Assembly: GCF_022230955.1 (NCBI RefSeq)
Contig: NZ_JAKKFI010000098.1
Coordinates: 1-64,000, forward strand
DNA length: 64,000 nt
Reading direction: 5' to 3'
DNA from: Micromonospora cabrerizensis
GTDB taxonomy: Bacteria > Actinomycetota > Actinomycetes > Mycobacteriales > Micromonosporaceae
Shown here: in pieces, positions 1-8,374 of the stretch
Position numbering within the stretch: the first letter of the stretch is position 1
Layout of the letters: each line of letters opens with the position of its first letter
Program-made: the position numbers and the translations under genes
Notes under the pieces: generated by a model
Told to the model about the DNA's origin: nothing
Database searches by the model: none
Seen by the model: the letters and a program-made list of their open reading frames with translations, nothing else

Positions 1-756
1 CCGGGCCGCCCGGCCGCCGAGGCGCCGGGCCGTCGCCTCGCCGGCGACGCCGCCCCGAACGCCGTCGTCCCGGCGACCGAGGGCCCCGGTTGGCGGTCCC
101 TCGACGTCGGGTCGCCGTTCGACTACGCCCGGCAGGGCATCCTGTACGTCGCCGCGCACCTGCCCCGCCCCAGCGTCTCCGGGCTGCCCGACGCCGCCGG
201 AGAGGAGCTGCTCGGGCTGGTCGAGGCACTCGGTGGTCGTACTCTCGGGCTCTTCTCCTCGCGACGGGCCGCGCAGCAGGCCGCGGAGCTGCTGCGCGCG
301 CGGACCGACCTGCCCGTGCTGCTCCAGGGCGAGGAGGCGCTGCCGCTGCTCGTCCGCCGGTTCCGGGAGGAGCGTGCGAGCTGCCTGTTCGGGGTGATGT
401 CGCTGTGGCAGGGGGTGGACGTGCCCGGTGACGCGTGCCAGCTCGTCGTCATCGACCGGCTGCCCTTCCCCCGTCCGGACGAGCCGCTGGCCGCCGCCCG
501 CGCCGCGGCTGTCGACGCCGGCGGTGGCTCCGGCTTCTCCGCCGTCAGCGTGCCGATCGCGGCGGTCCGGCTGGCACAGGGGGTGGGCCGGCTGATCCGG
601 GCGACCGGTGACCGGGGCGTCGTCGCGGTGCTCGACTCCCGGCTGGAGACGGCCCGCGGCTACGGGCCGTTCCTGCGTCGCTCGCTGCCGCCTTTCTGGT
701 ACACGACCCGCCCCGAGGTGGCCCGCGGTGCCCTGGAACGCCTCGCCAAGTCCTGA
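1..756 (+). CDS. ATP-dependent DNA helicase, DinG/XPD-like (C-terminal part)
   Basis: The reading frame is open from base 1, so the 5' end lies outside the window; 251 residues are visible. This is the C-terminal half of a superfamily 2 helicase of the DinG/XPD type, which unwinds DNA using ATP and is linked to repair. Visible landmarks are the segment LDVGSPFDY, which in DinG proteins opens the second RecA-like domain, motif V-like SLWQGVDVPG, and motif VI QGVGRLIR with the arginine finger region. The Walker A and iron-sulfur regions are not in view. It converges on the transporter gene, with a strong hairpin between them. Family assignment is secure; the precise subfamily is not. Confidence 0.85.
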   Translation, partial: PGRPAAEAPGRRLAGDAAPNAVVPATEGPGWRSLDVGSPFDYARQGILYVAAHLPRPSVSGLPDAAGEELLGLVEALGGRTLGLFSSRRAAQQAAELLRARTDLPVLLQGEEALPLLVRRFREERASCLFGVMSLWQGVDVPGDACQLVVIDRLPFPRPDEPLAAARAAAVDAGGGSGFSAVSVPIAAVRLAQGVGRLIRATGDRGVVAVLDSRLETARGYGPFLRRSLPPFWYTTRPEVARGALERLAKS

Positions 757-857
757 CCCGCCGCCACCCGCGCGCCACGCGCCGCCCACGCCACGCACCG
801 CCGCACCACCGCGCGCCACGCCACCGCGCGCCGCGCGCTGCCCGCGCCCGCCCCACC

Positions 858-933
858 AAGATCGCGCTACAACAAGGAAACAGTGGCCTCCCGGAGTGGG
901 GAGGCCACTGTTTCCACGATCGTGCGTGATCTT
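858..933. repeat. Intergenic hairpin element, likely bidirectional terminator
   Basis: A perfect 17-bp inverted repeat (arms 876-892 and 899-915, 6-nt loop) is flanked by a second, outer near-perfect pair (AAGATCGCGC at 858-867 against GCGTGATCTT at 924-933). It lies between two convergent genes, where it can serve as a terminator for both. There is no T-tract. The outer GATC-bearing arms are more than a terminator needs and suggest a dispersed palindromic repeat. The rest of 757-981 is low-complexity CGC-rich sequence with no gene. Confidence 0.7.
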
Positions 934-981
934 GAAGCAAGCGGCACGGGCAGTGAGGCCCGGGGGCCGCGCCCCCAGGGG

Positions 982-2292
982 TCAGGGGGCCTGGGAGGCG
1001 ACGACCACGGCGTCGGGTGGGGTGTCCGGGACCCTTCGGGCGGCGAGCCGGCGGACCGCGGTGTTCAGCACCGCGATGAGCGGCACGGAGACCAGGGCGC
1101 CGGTGATGCCCGCGAGGACGACACCGGCGGCGATACCGATGATCACGGCGAGCGGGTGGAGGGCGACCGCCCGGCCCATGATCAGCGGCTGGAGCACGTG
1201 CCCCTCGATCTGCTGCACACCGATCACCGCACCCAGGATGATCAACGCGGTGACCGGGCCACTGTCGACCAGCGCCACCAACACCGCCACACCACCGGAG
1301 AGCGCGGCACCGACGATCGGGATGAACGCGCCGAGGAAGACCAGCGCGGCCAGCGGGAAGGCGAACGGCACGTCGAAGATGACCAGGAAGATGCCGATAC
1401 CAACGGCGTCGATGAAGGCCACCAGGACGGTTGCCCGGACGTAGGCGACGAGCGTCTGCCAGGAGGCGCGACCCGCGTCGTCGACCTTCCACCGGGCGGC
1501 CACCGGCAGCAGCCGGACCAGGAAACGCCAGATCCGGTTGCCGTCGCGCAGGAAGAAGAACGTCGCGAAGAGCACCAGCAGCGTGCCGGTCAGCACCTCC
1601 GCCAGGGTCGCGGCCGTGCTCAGCGCGCCGCTGGTGAACCTGGAGGTGTTGTTGTTGATCCAGGCCTGGGCCTCGTCGATGTAGCGGTCGAGCTGGGTGT
1701 CGGAGAGGTGCAGCGGGCCTGTCTTCAGCCAGTTCTGGATCTGTCGGACGCCCTCCGAGGACTTCTCGCTCAGCTCCGGCACACCGCGGATGAACTCGTT
1801 GACCACCAGCGTCAGCGTGCCGATCACCGCGGCGAGGCCGCCGACCAGCACCACCGCCGTCGCCAGCGACCGGGGCAGTCGGGCCCGCAGCAGCCAGCCC
1901 ACCGCCGGCGCGAGGAGCGCGGAGAGCAGCAGAGCGATGGCCAGCGGGATGATCACGATCTTGACCGTGCCGACGATCCGGAGCAGGGCCCAGGCCACCA
2001 CACCGATCACGATCAGGCGCCAGCACCACGCGGCGGCGATCCGCAGCCCGTGCGGGACGTCAGCGTCGTCCCGGCTGGAGGTCGAGCTGTGCAGGTCCAC
2101 CGGAGGTTCCGCGCCGAAGACCGAGGCGTGCGACGGCGCGGTCGGCCCCGGCACGGCCGGCGACGCCACCCGGGCGGCGTCCGACACGTCGCTCAACTCG
2201 TCGTTCGAAATGCCCTCGTCAGCGCGCGCCGACTCCTGTCGTGACTGGTAGGCGCGGCGGAGCCGCCCGCGTACCCGCTCGAAGCGGCTCAA
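982..2292 (-). CDS. AI-2E family transporter (PerM/UPF0118 membrane protein)
   Basis: Integral membrane protein of the AI-2E/PerM family. Its members are proposed exporters or ion-coupled transporters; the substrate is unknown here. An approximately 75-residue hydrophilic N-terminus is followed by paired hydrophobic helices, a soluble central segment (about residues 145-215), and the family-typical C-terminal helices with FLGAFIPIVGA and VQQIEGHVLQPLIMG, both diagnostic. I chose the TTG start because AGGAGG sits 5 nt upstream. The frame stays open further 5' to 2382, with an ATG at 2346, giving an alternative product of up to 466 residues. It is transcribed divergently from the GroES-like gene. 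Confidence 0.88.
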   Translation of the reverse strand: MSRFERVRGRLRRAYQSRQESARADEGISNDELSDVSDAARVASPAVPGPTAPSHASVFGAEPPVDLHSSTSSRDDADVPHGLRIAAAWCWRLIVIGVVAWALLRIVGTVKIVIIPLAIALLLSALLAPAVGWLLRARLPRSLATAVVLVGGLAAVIGTLTLVVNEFIRGVPELSEKSSEGVRQIQNWLKTGPLHLSDTQLDRYIDEAQAWINNNTSRFTSGALSTAATLAEVLTGTLLVLFATFFFLRDGNRIWRFLVRLLPVAARWKVDDAGRASWQTLVAYVRATVLVAFIDAVGIGIFLVIFDVPFAFPLAALVFLGAFIPIVGAALSGGVAVLVALVDSGPVTALIILGAVIGVQQIEGHVLQPLIMGRAVALHPLAVIIGIAAGVVLAGITGALVSVPLIAVLNTAVRRLAARRVPDTPPDAVVVASQAP

Positions 2293-2451
2293 GCGCACCT
2301 CCTGGCAGAGAAACCGGCCCGCCCACGGCGACAGGTCGGACAGCATACGTCCGTTCCCGACACCGTAGGGCAGTTCCGCCACACAGTGCCCCCATCACCA
2401 CCGGCGTAACCACCGGCGGCCCACCGCCGGTCACACGGTAGCGTCTGCGGC

Positions 2452-2790
2452 GTGACCGTCGACAACGATCTCGACGCCGGCCTGCCGATCCGCCTGCTGC
2501 ACGACCGTGTGCTGGTGCGGATGGAGGGCAGCGAGGGCGAACGTCGCTCCACCGCTGGCATCGTCATCCCCGCGACCGCCCAGGTCGGCAAGCGCCTCGC
2601 CTGGGCCACCGCCGTGGGGGTGGGCCCGAACGTCCGCGCCATCGTCACCGGCGACCGGGTGCTCTTCGACCCGGACGACCGCTCGGAGGTCGAGCTGCAC
2701 GGCCGCGGGTACGTGCTGCTGCGCGAGCGGGACGTGCACGCCGTGGCCGCCGAGCGGATCGAGAACGACCCCACCGGCCTCTACCTCTGA
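2452..2790 (+). CDS. GroES-like co-chaperonin family protein
   Basis: A 112-residue protein with the GroES fold signature: PIRLLHDRVLVR near the N-terminus, GIVIPATAQ in the mobile-loop position, GDRVLF in the middle, and GYVLLRERDVHAV at the end. GroES caps the GroEL chamber. This copy is about 15 residues longer than a typical GroES, and its mobile loop (SEGERRSTAGIVIPA) is diverged, so it may be a paralogue rather than the main co-chaperonin. It is not linked to the groEL gene 14 kb downstream and no CIRCE box is visible upstream. The GTG start is the first in frame after the stop. Confidence 0.75.
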   Translation: MTVDNDLDAGLPIRLLHDRVLVRMEGSEGERRSTAGIVIPATAQVGKRLAWATAVGVGPNVRAIVTGDRVLFDPDDRSEVELHGRGYVLLRERDVHAVAAERIENDPTGLYL

Positions 2791-2884
2791 CGCACCTCCC
2801 CCGGGCCACCACGCCCCGACGCGCGCCGTTTGCCCGGCCGCACGACGGGAAGCCATCCGGCGACCGTGGCCCTGGGGAGGGACG

Positions 2885-3052
2885 ATGCCGGTATTCGTTA
2901 AGAAGTTGTTGACCTGGGGCAGCGTCGCGTTCCTGATCTACTTCGTGGCCTTCCGGCCGGACGGCGCCGCACAGATGTTCAAGGCGATCGGGGCGGCCCT
3001 GATCGCGATGTTCCAGGGCTTCGGCGACTTCCTCACCACCCTGATGACCTGA
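2885..3052 (+). CDS. Small hypothetical membrane protein (55 aa)
   Basis: A 55-residue protein with one clear transmembrane helix near the N-terminus (SVAFLIYFVAFRP, about residues 12-25) and a second amphipathic or hydrophobic segment (AIGAALIAMFQGFGDFLTTL). GGGGAGG at 2874-2880 precedes the ATG by 4 nt, which supports translation. Function is unknown. It sits between the GroES-like gene and the convergent PrsW gene. Confidence 0.65.
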   Translation: MPVFVKKLLTWGSVAFLIYFVAFRPDGAAQMFKAIGAALIAMFQGFGDFLTTLMT

Positions 3053-3095
3053 GCCGCCGGCATGATCTGGAGCGCCGGCCGGGGGCCGTCGGCCG

Positions 3096-4532
3096 TCAGG
3101 GGTGATGCGGCGGCCAGGGTGCGGGGGGTCGCAGGGCGGGCCAACCGGGCGGGGCGTATCCCACCGGAGGCGCGGCGGGGGCCAGCACCACCGGAATTGG
3201 CACCACCGGCTCGTCCGGCGCGTCCACCGGGCGCTGGGTGCCGTCCGGGAAGCGCAGGTGGTAGCGGCTGCCGTCCCAGACCCCGGCCGGGGCCTGCGGG
3301 TCCCGACCGACGAAGAACGACCGGTACGCGCTGATGGCGTCCAGCAACTCCCGCTCCTCACGGGCGCTTCGCTCCTGGTCGGCGGGCTTGCGGTCCAGAC
3401 CACGCAGCGTGCCGTCGCGCAGCAGGGCCAGGCGGGTGGCGGCGGACTGGTAGCCGCGCATGGCCCGCACCCCGGCGTCGCCGGCGACCCTCCGGGCCCA
3501 CCTGCGGGCCGCGTGCCGTCGGCCGAGGCTGCTCAGCGCGGCCACCTCCGGCGGGCTCAGCCAGCCGGCGCGTACGTAGTCCGGCAGGGTCCGCTCGGTG
3601 AGCCGCCCCTCCCAGGCGCGTAGCCACACCGCCAGCCCCACCATGCCGAAGAAGACCGGCACCATCAGGCCCAGGAAGCCGTACAGCATGATCAACGCTT
3701 CGCCGGTGGCCTGGGTCAGCGTGGGCAGCAGGTTCCACGTGCCGTGCAACATCATCGCCAGCAGCAGGCCGCCGATCGGGGCGAGCACCCGCACCCGCCG
3801 GTCGGCCGTCCGCGCCGCGATGCCCAGCCCCACACCGGTCATCGAGGTGAAGAGCGGGTGGGCGAACCCGAACAGCAGGATCCGCAGGATGAAGATCGCG
3901 ATGACCTGCTGGATGCCGGTTGCCGGGCCGTAACGGTCGGCGCCGGACGCGTAGCCCAACCCGCCCAGGTAGAGGATGTTCTCCACCATGGCGAAGCCGA
4001 CCGCGGACAGCCCGCAGTAGACCAGGCCGTCGGTGATCCCGGACCACTCCCGGCGGCGGAACACCAGCAGCAGGATCGGGCCGAGCGCCTTGGTCAACTC
4101 CTCGATGAACGGCGCCACCAGCACTCCGGTGAGCGCGTCCGGCAGCCCCCAGTCGGCGAACCGGTTGGCGGCGAATTCGTTCACGGTGAGCGAGGCGGCG
4201 GTGGAGACGAACGCTCCCCAGGCGAAGCAGAAGATCAGATATTTCAACGGCTCCGGTTCGTACCGGTCCAGCCAGAGGAAGCAGGCGACGAGCACCGGCA
4301 CCGGCAGGACGGCGGCGGCCACCCCGATCAACAGGGCCTGCACACCGAGCGACTGGCCGAGCCTCAAGACCATGAACACCGCGCAGGCGGCGATGAGCAG
4401 CACCACCCCGGCCAGCGCCAGGACCCGTCGCCAGCCCAGGCGGCGCAGCGGCATCCGGGGTGCCTCGCCGACGGGCGGGGTCGCTGGCGCGGGCGACGAC
4501 GGCAGGGGTGAACCGGGCGGGGTGTCGGCCAT
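3096..4532 (-). CDS. PrsW family intramembrane metalloprotease (peptidase M82)
   Basis: A 478-residue multi-pass membrane protein. PrsW proteases cleave membrane proteins such as anti-sigma factors (RsiW in Bacillus). The expected motifs are present in order: RYEPEP after the second membrane helix, EELTK in helix context (PFIEELTKALGP, the EExxK motif), VENILYLGGL, HPLFTSMTGVGLG, and HGTWN. The N-terminal 35 residues are proline-rich and cytoplasmic, and a C-terminal soluble tail of about 150 residues contains basic and proline-rich stretches. No anti-sigma factor lies nearby, so the target is unknown. The gene faces away from the SAM-IV-controlled gene. Confidence 0.88.
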   Translation of the reverse strand: MADTPPGSPLPSSPAPATPPVGEAPRMPLRRLGWRRVLALAGVVLLIAACAVFMVLRLGQSLGVQALLIGVAAAVLPVPVLVACFLWLDRYEPEPLKYLIFCFAWGAFVSTAASLTVNEFAANRFADWGLPDALTGVLVAPFIEELTKALGPILLLVFRRREWSGITDGLVYCGLSAVGFAMVENILYLGGLGYASGADRYGPATGIQQVIAIFILRILLFGFAHPLFTSMTGVGLGIAARTADRRVRVLAPIGGLLLAMMLHGTWNLLPTLTQATGEALIMLYGFLGLMVPVFFGMVGLAVWLRAWEGRLTERTLPDYVRAGWLSPPEVAALSSLGRRHAARRWARRVAGDAGVRAMRGYQSAATRLALLRDGTLRGLDRKPADQERSAREERELLDAISAYRSFFVGRDPQAPAGVWDGSRYHLRFPDGTQRPVDAPDEPVVPIPVVLAPAAPPVGYAPPGWPALRPPAPWPPHHP

Positions 4533-4597
4533 GCGGTCAGCGTAGCGATCCGTCGCCGGCTGGTCCGGTCGCCTCGGTGGCCGCTATGCTGCCGGCA

Positions 4598-4757
4598 GGT
4601 CACGAGCGCCAGCGTCAAGCCCCGGCTTGCTGGCCGGCAACCCTCGTCGAGTTCGCGGTGGGGTGCCCCGGGTGATGACCGGGCCCAGCCCGATCGGTGT
4701 GCTGGGCAAGCGCGGACCCCGTCCCGATGCCGCACCCGGGGTCCCTGACCCCGGAGG
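4598..4757 (+). promoter_or_regulatory. SAM-IV riboswitch with translational expression platform
   Basis: The stretch 4598-4680 carries the SAM-IV aptamer as I know it from actinobacteria: outer helix GGTCAC / GATGACC, then the conserved segments CAGCGTCAAGCCCCGGCTTG, CTGGCCGGCAACCCTC and GGGGTGCCCCGGGTGA. A hairpin (CCCAGC 4684-4689 with GCTGGG 4701-4706) follows. Downstream, two mutually exclusive hairpins are possible: GGACCCCG (4714-4721) with CGGGGTCC (4737-4744), or GGGGTC (4738-4743) with GACCCC (4747-4752). The second ends directly against the Shine-Dalgarno GGAGG at 4753-4757. This suggests that SAM represses translation. The aptamer is directly recognisable; the switching mechanism is inferred. 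Confidence 0.88.
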
Positions 4758-4764
4758 TTCCGGC

Positions 4765-6039
4765 GTGTCCGTCACCCTTGTCCCCTCGCTGCCCCACCGC
4801 GTCGACGCCGCGCCCCGGCCGGCCTCGTCGCGGCCGCTGGACGTCCTCGGCGTACCGGGTGAGATCAACCTGGACTACGCGGCCAGCGCGCCGTGCGCGC
4901 GGGCCGCCGCCGACGCGGTGGCCGAGCTGCTGCCCTGGTACGCGAGCGTGCACCGTGGGGCGGGAGCGTTGTCCCGGCGCTGCACCCTCGCCTACGAACA
5001 GGCTCGGCAGACGGTGGGTGACTTCTTCGGCGGCCGCGCCGACGACCACGTGATCTTCACCCGCAACACGACCGACGCGCTCAACCTGCTGGCGCGGGCC
5101 CTGCCGGCGGGCACGACGGTGGTCACCTTCGCCGGCGAACACCACGCCAATCTTCTGCCCTGGCCGCGCGGCTCGGTGCGGCTGCCGGTGCCCAGCGACC
5201 CCGACTCGGCGGTACGCGACCTCGCCGCCGCCCTCACCGAGCTGCGCCGGGGCAGCAACCCGGCGCTGCCGGTGCTGGTCGCGGTGACCGGCGCCAGCAA
5301 CGTGACCGGTGAGCGGTGGCCGGTCGCCGAACTGGCCCGGGTGGCACACCGGCACGGCGCCCGGATCGTGCTGGACGCCGCGCAACTCGCCCCGCACGCC
5401 CCGGTCGACCTGCTCGCGCTCGACGTCGACTACCTGGCCGTGTCCGGTCACAAGCTGTACGCGCCGTTCGGTGCGGGTGTGCTGGTCGGCCGGGCGGACT
5501 GGCTGGACGACGCCCCGCCGTACCTGGCCGGAGGCGGTGCCACCGGCCACGTCGGGCCGGCGACCCACGACGTGACCTGGGTGACCGGGCCGGCCCGACA
5601 CGAGGGCGGCACCCCGAACCTGCTCGGCGCGGTGGCGCTGGCAGCCGTGTGTGCGGCTCTCGACGACGCCGACCGGGCCGCACTGGCCGCCGACGAGCAG
5701 GCGCTGCTGGCCCGGCTGCGGATCGGCATCGCCGCCCTGCCGCACGTCGTGGAGCTGCGCACCTTCGGCCCGGACGCGCCCCGCGTCGGGATCGTCTCGT
5801 TCGTGGTCGTCGGCTGGGAGTCCAGCGACGTGGCCGCGCGGCTGGCGGCCGAGCACCGCATCGGCGTACGGGACGGGTTGTTCTGCGCTCACCCGCTGGC
5901 CCGGCGGCTGCTCGCCGAGGCGGCGGGGCGTACCGGTCGACGGGACCTGCCGCCCACCGCGCTGCGCGCCAGCATCGGCCTGGGCAGCACGGCGGCCCAG
6001 GTGGACCGGCTGCTCGCCGCGCTCGCCGAGCTGGGCTGA
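4765..6039 (+). CDS. Class V aminotransferase, cysteine desulfurase-like (SAM-IV controlled)
   Basis: A 424-residue PLP enzyme of the cysteine desulfurase/selenocysteine lyase group. NLDYAASAPC opens the catalytic domain, FTRNTTDALNLLAR binds the cofactor phosphate, TGASNVTGE and VLDAAQLAPH follow, and the PLP lysine lies in SGHKLYAPFG. The active-site cysteine loop expected of a true desulfurase is not obvious, so the substrate is uncertain; a role in sulfur supply is suggested by the SAM-IV riboswitch. The GTG start was chosen because GGAGG ends 7 nt upstream and homology begins just after. The frame is open upstream only because the riboswitch lacks stops. Confidence 0.85.
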   Translation: MSVTLVPSLPHRVDAAPRPASSRPLDVLGVPGEINLDYAASAPCARAAADAVAELLPWYASVHRGAGALSRRCTLAYEQARQTVGDFFGGRADDHVIFTRNTTDALNLLARALPAGTTVVTFAGEHHANLLPWPRGSVRLPVPSDPDSAVRDLAAALTELRRGSNPALPVLVAVTGASNVTGERWPVAELARVAHRHGARIVLDAAQLAPHAPVDLLALDVDYLAVSGHKLYAPFGAGVLVGRADWLDDAPPYLAGGGATGHVGPATHDVTWVTGPARHEGGTPNLLGAVALAAVCAALDDADRAALAADEQALLARLRIGIAALPHVVELRTFGPDAPRVGIVSFVVVGWESSDVAARLAAEHRIGVRDGLFCAHPLARRLLAEAAGRTGRRDLPPTALRASIGLGSTAAQVDRLLAALAELG

Positions 6040-6051
6040 GGCCGCCCTCGC

Positions 6052-7317
6052 TCAGCCGACCGGCGGGGCGGTGGGTGGTTTCGGCGCCTCGCCCGGCTCG
6101 GCGGGCTCTCCGACCGGGCGCTCCTGCTCACCGAAGGCGGTGCGGATCCACCGGTTCGCCTCCTCCTGTTCGATGCCGGAGGCCACCAGCAGGTCGCTGG
6201 CGGTGGTTCGGATCTGGGCGACCACCACACTGCCCGAGAAGCCGACCCCGGCGCCGTACGCCCGACCGGCCTCGCTGACGGCCCGCAGCGACCGTTCGCG
6301 GGCCTTCTCCGGTTCCTCACCGGCGGCGAACTCGTGTTTGAGCAGCCGGACCGACTCGGCGAGGTGGCCGATCGCGTCCGGCATCGGATCGGGGACCGGC
6401 TCCTCGTCCTCGATCAGCGTGACGGACCTGCGGATCAGCGTGCCGCTGTTGCGCATTGCCCGGTCGATCGGGTCGGCCGCCTCCGCGTAGTGGATCAGCT
6501 CGCTGCGGCGGTGCCAACGGGCCGGGGAGAGGGTGGCTGTCTCCTTCGCGCCCTCGATCGCCTCGGCCAGGGTGGCCAGCTCGTCCTTGTTGTTGCGCAG
6601 TCGGTCCAGTGCCCGCTGGATGCCGGCGCGGTTCCGGCCGCGCAGCCCGTCGGCGGTGGCGTCGAGTTGGGCGGCGAGCAGGTCCAGCGCCGGCCGGGCA
6701 GCCCGGTTGATCACCCGGAGCGGGTTCAGTGGCAGCAGCACCGCAGTGACCAGGAGCGCGACCCCGCCGCCCAGGAACGCGTCGACGAAGCGGGGGATCT
6801 CCAGGTTCTGGGTCGACGGGCTCAGCGTGACGATCAGCACCGCCGTGGCCGCCGCCTGGATGACGATGGCGACGCTCGCCCCGGCGAAGATCGTGAGCAG
6901 GATCGCCACCGTCACCACCAGGCCGAGCTGCCAGGCCCCGGTGCCGAGCAGGTAGATCAGCAGGTCGCCGACGGCCACCCCGACCCCCACCCCGACGATC
7001 AGCTCCACGGTCCGGCGGAACCGTTGGCCGACCGACGCGGCCAGGGTGCCGACCGCGGAGATCGGCGCGAACACCGGTTGCGGGTTGCCGAGCAGCCGGT
7101 GCGAGACGAAGTACGCCAACCCGGCCGCCAACCCGGCCTGCACGGCGAGCCCGCCGGCCATCCGCACCCGGTGCAGCCGGTCGTGCAGGGTGGCCCGGCC
7201 GCGATGGCGCAGCTCCTCGGTGGCCTCGGCGATCCGGGCACCGTCGACGTCCACCAGCCCATCGCGCAGCGGGGCACGCCGCACCATCGGAGGTCGCTTG
7301 TCCCGGGCCACGGCCAT
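6052..7317 (-). CDS. FUSC / aromatic acid exporter family membrane protein
   Basis: A protein of about 421 residues with an N-terminal block of about six hydrophobic helices (AGGLAVQAGLAAGLAYFVSH through LLVTAVLLPLNPLRV) followed by a long soluble helical C-terminal domain. This is the architecture of FUSC/ArAE proteins, which are proposed to export aromatic acids or stabilise the envelope. The motif NPQPVFAPISAVGTLAASVGQR, given here only in outline at residues about 77-98, is typical. Two ATG codons (7317, 7287) are possible starts; the longer upstream frame to 7422 would overlap the divergent HD gene and is unlikely. Substrate unknown. Confidence 0.8.
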   Translation of the reverse strand: MAVARDKRPPMVRRAPLRDGLVDVDGARIAEATEELRHRGRATLHDRLHRVRMAGGLAVQAGLAAGLAYFVSHRLLGNPQPVFAPISAVGTLAASVGQRFRRTVELIVGVGVGVAVGDLLIYLLGTGAWQLGLVVTVAILLTIFAGASVAIVIQAAATAVLIVTLSPSTQNLEIPRFVDAFLGGGVALLVTAVLLPLNPLRVINRAARPALDLLAAQLDATADGLRGRNRAGIQRALDRLRNNKDELATLAEAIEGAKETATLSPARWHRRSELIHYAEAADPIDRAMRNSGTLIRRSVTLIEDEEPVPDPMPDAIGHLAESVRLLKHEFAAGEEPEKARERSLRAVSEAGRAYGAGVGFSGSVVVAQIRTTASDLLVASGIEQEEANRWIRTAFGEQERPVGEPAEPGEAPKPPTAPPVG

Positions 7318-7393
7318 GGGCGCGACTACCCGTGGTGGGCCCGCTGAATCCTCCCTTCTCGCGCGTCGTGGGCGGATGCGGCAGACTCGGGCG

Positions 7394-8050
7394 GTGGTTG
7401 ATCTGTTGGATCGCTGGCTCATCGCGGCCCGGGGTGCCGGTGCGGGTTCGGCCCCGACGTCGACCAGGGCCGGGGAGCAGGTGCTCGCGCGGTGGCGGGA
7501 GCCGCACCGGCACTATCACACGGTGGCCCACCTGACGGCGGTGCTCGACGTGGTGGACGAGCACGCCGACCTGGCCGTCAGGCCCGACGTGGTCCGGTTG
7601 GCGGCCTGGTTCCACGACACCGTCTACGACCCGCGGGCCGCCGGCGACGCCAACGAACGCGACAGCGCAGCGCTGGCCGAGAGCGTGCTCACCGGGCTCG
7701 GGCTTCCGGCGCCGGCGGTGGCCGAGGTGCGCCGGCTGGTGCTGCTCACGGCCGGGCACGCGGTGACGCCGGGCGACCCGGACGGCGCCCTGCTCTGCGA
7801 CGCGGACCTCGCCGTGCTGGCCGCGCCGCCCGCCGACTTCGACCGGTACGCGGCGGCCATCCGACGGGAGTACGCGCACGTGCCGGAGCCGGCCTTCCGG
7901 GCCGGGCGGGCTTCGGTGTTGAACGGCCTGCTGGCGCTGCCCGCGCTGTTCCGGCTGCCGCCGCTGGCGGCCCGCTGGGAGGAGCCGGCCCGGGACAACG
8001 TGCGCCGCGAGCTGGCCGCTCTCAACGAGGGGTCGGCGGGCGCGGGTTGA
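7394..8050 (+). CDS. HD domain metal-dependent phosphohydrolase (predicted)
   Basis: A 218-residue protein of the HD-domain group often annotated as 'predicted metal-dependent HD superfamily phosphohydrolase'. The metal ligands are visible as HYHTVAHL (His near residue 40) and AAWFHDTVYDP (the HD pair), with a later conserved Asp in LLCDADLAVLA. Typical substrates are nucleotides, but none can be assigned. The GTG at 7394 starts VVDLLDRW, matching the usual N-terminus. Its 3' end overlaps the convergent DUF4031 gene by 29 nt. Confidence 0.82.
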   Translation: MVDLLDRWLIAARGAGAGSAPTSTRAGEQVLARWREPHRHYHTVAHLTAVLDVVDEHADLAVRPDVVRLAAWFHDTVYDPRAAGDANERDSAALAESVLTGLGLPAPAVAEVRRLVLLTAGHAVTPGDPDGALLCDADLAVLAAPPADFDRYAAAIRREYAHVPEPAFRAGRASVLNGLLALPALFRLPPLAARWEEPARDNVRRELAALNEGSAGAG

Positions 8051-8306
8051 CCAGGTGCTTCGGGCGACGCAGGCCCGAGGAGCGGAGCAACCGGACCAGC
8101 TCCCGGCTCGGCACCACCTGGGCACCGAGCCACACCGCCGCCGCGAACCGGTCGGCCGGGATGTCGTAGTGGTCCCGGTCGAAGCCGCGCCGGGGCGCGC
8201 CGAGTGTCTCGGCGAAGGCGTGCAGCTCGGCGTACGAGACGTCGCTGATCAGGTGCGACCAGAGCCGACCGCGCCACGGCCAGGCAGGCCGGTCCAGGTA
8301 GAGCAT
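8022..8306 (-). CDS. DUF4031 domain-containing protein
   Basis: A 94-residue protein matching DUF4031 throughout: MLYLDRPAWPWRGRLWSHL, then SYAELHAFAETLGAPRRGFD, RDHYDIPADRF, and a basic C-terminal helix ELVRLLRSSGLRRPK. The family is widespread in actinobacteria and has no known function. The ATG at 8306 gives the family-typical start; the frame extends only 7 codons further. It overlaps the 3' end of the HD gene on the other strand, a tail-to-tail arrangement. Confidence 0.8.
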   Translation of the reverse strand: MLYLDRPAWPWRGRLWSHLISDVSYAELHAFAETLGAPRRGFDRDHYDIPADRFAAAVWLGAQVVPSRELVRLLRSSGLRRPKHLVNPRPPTPR

Positions 8307-8374
8307 GGTGCACAAGCTATCCCGCACAGTTGATCATGTTGATGATCGCCCGCTGGCGACCTAGCCTCGGCTGC

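Noticed and set aside
4627..4764. N-terminal extension of the class V aminotransferase through the riboswitch
   Set aside because: The open frame crosses the SAM-IV aptamer; a good Shine-Dalgarno and the start of similarity fix the GTG at 4765.
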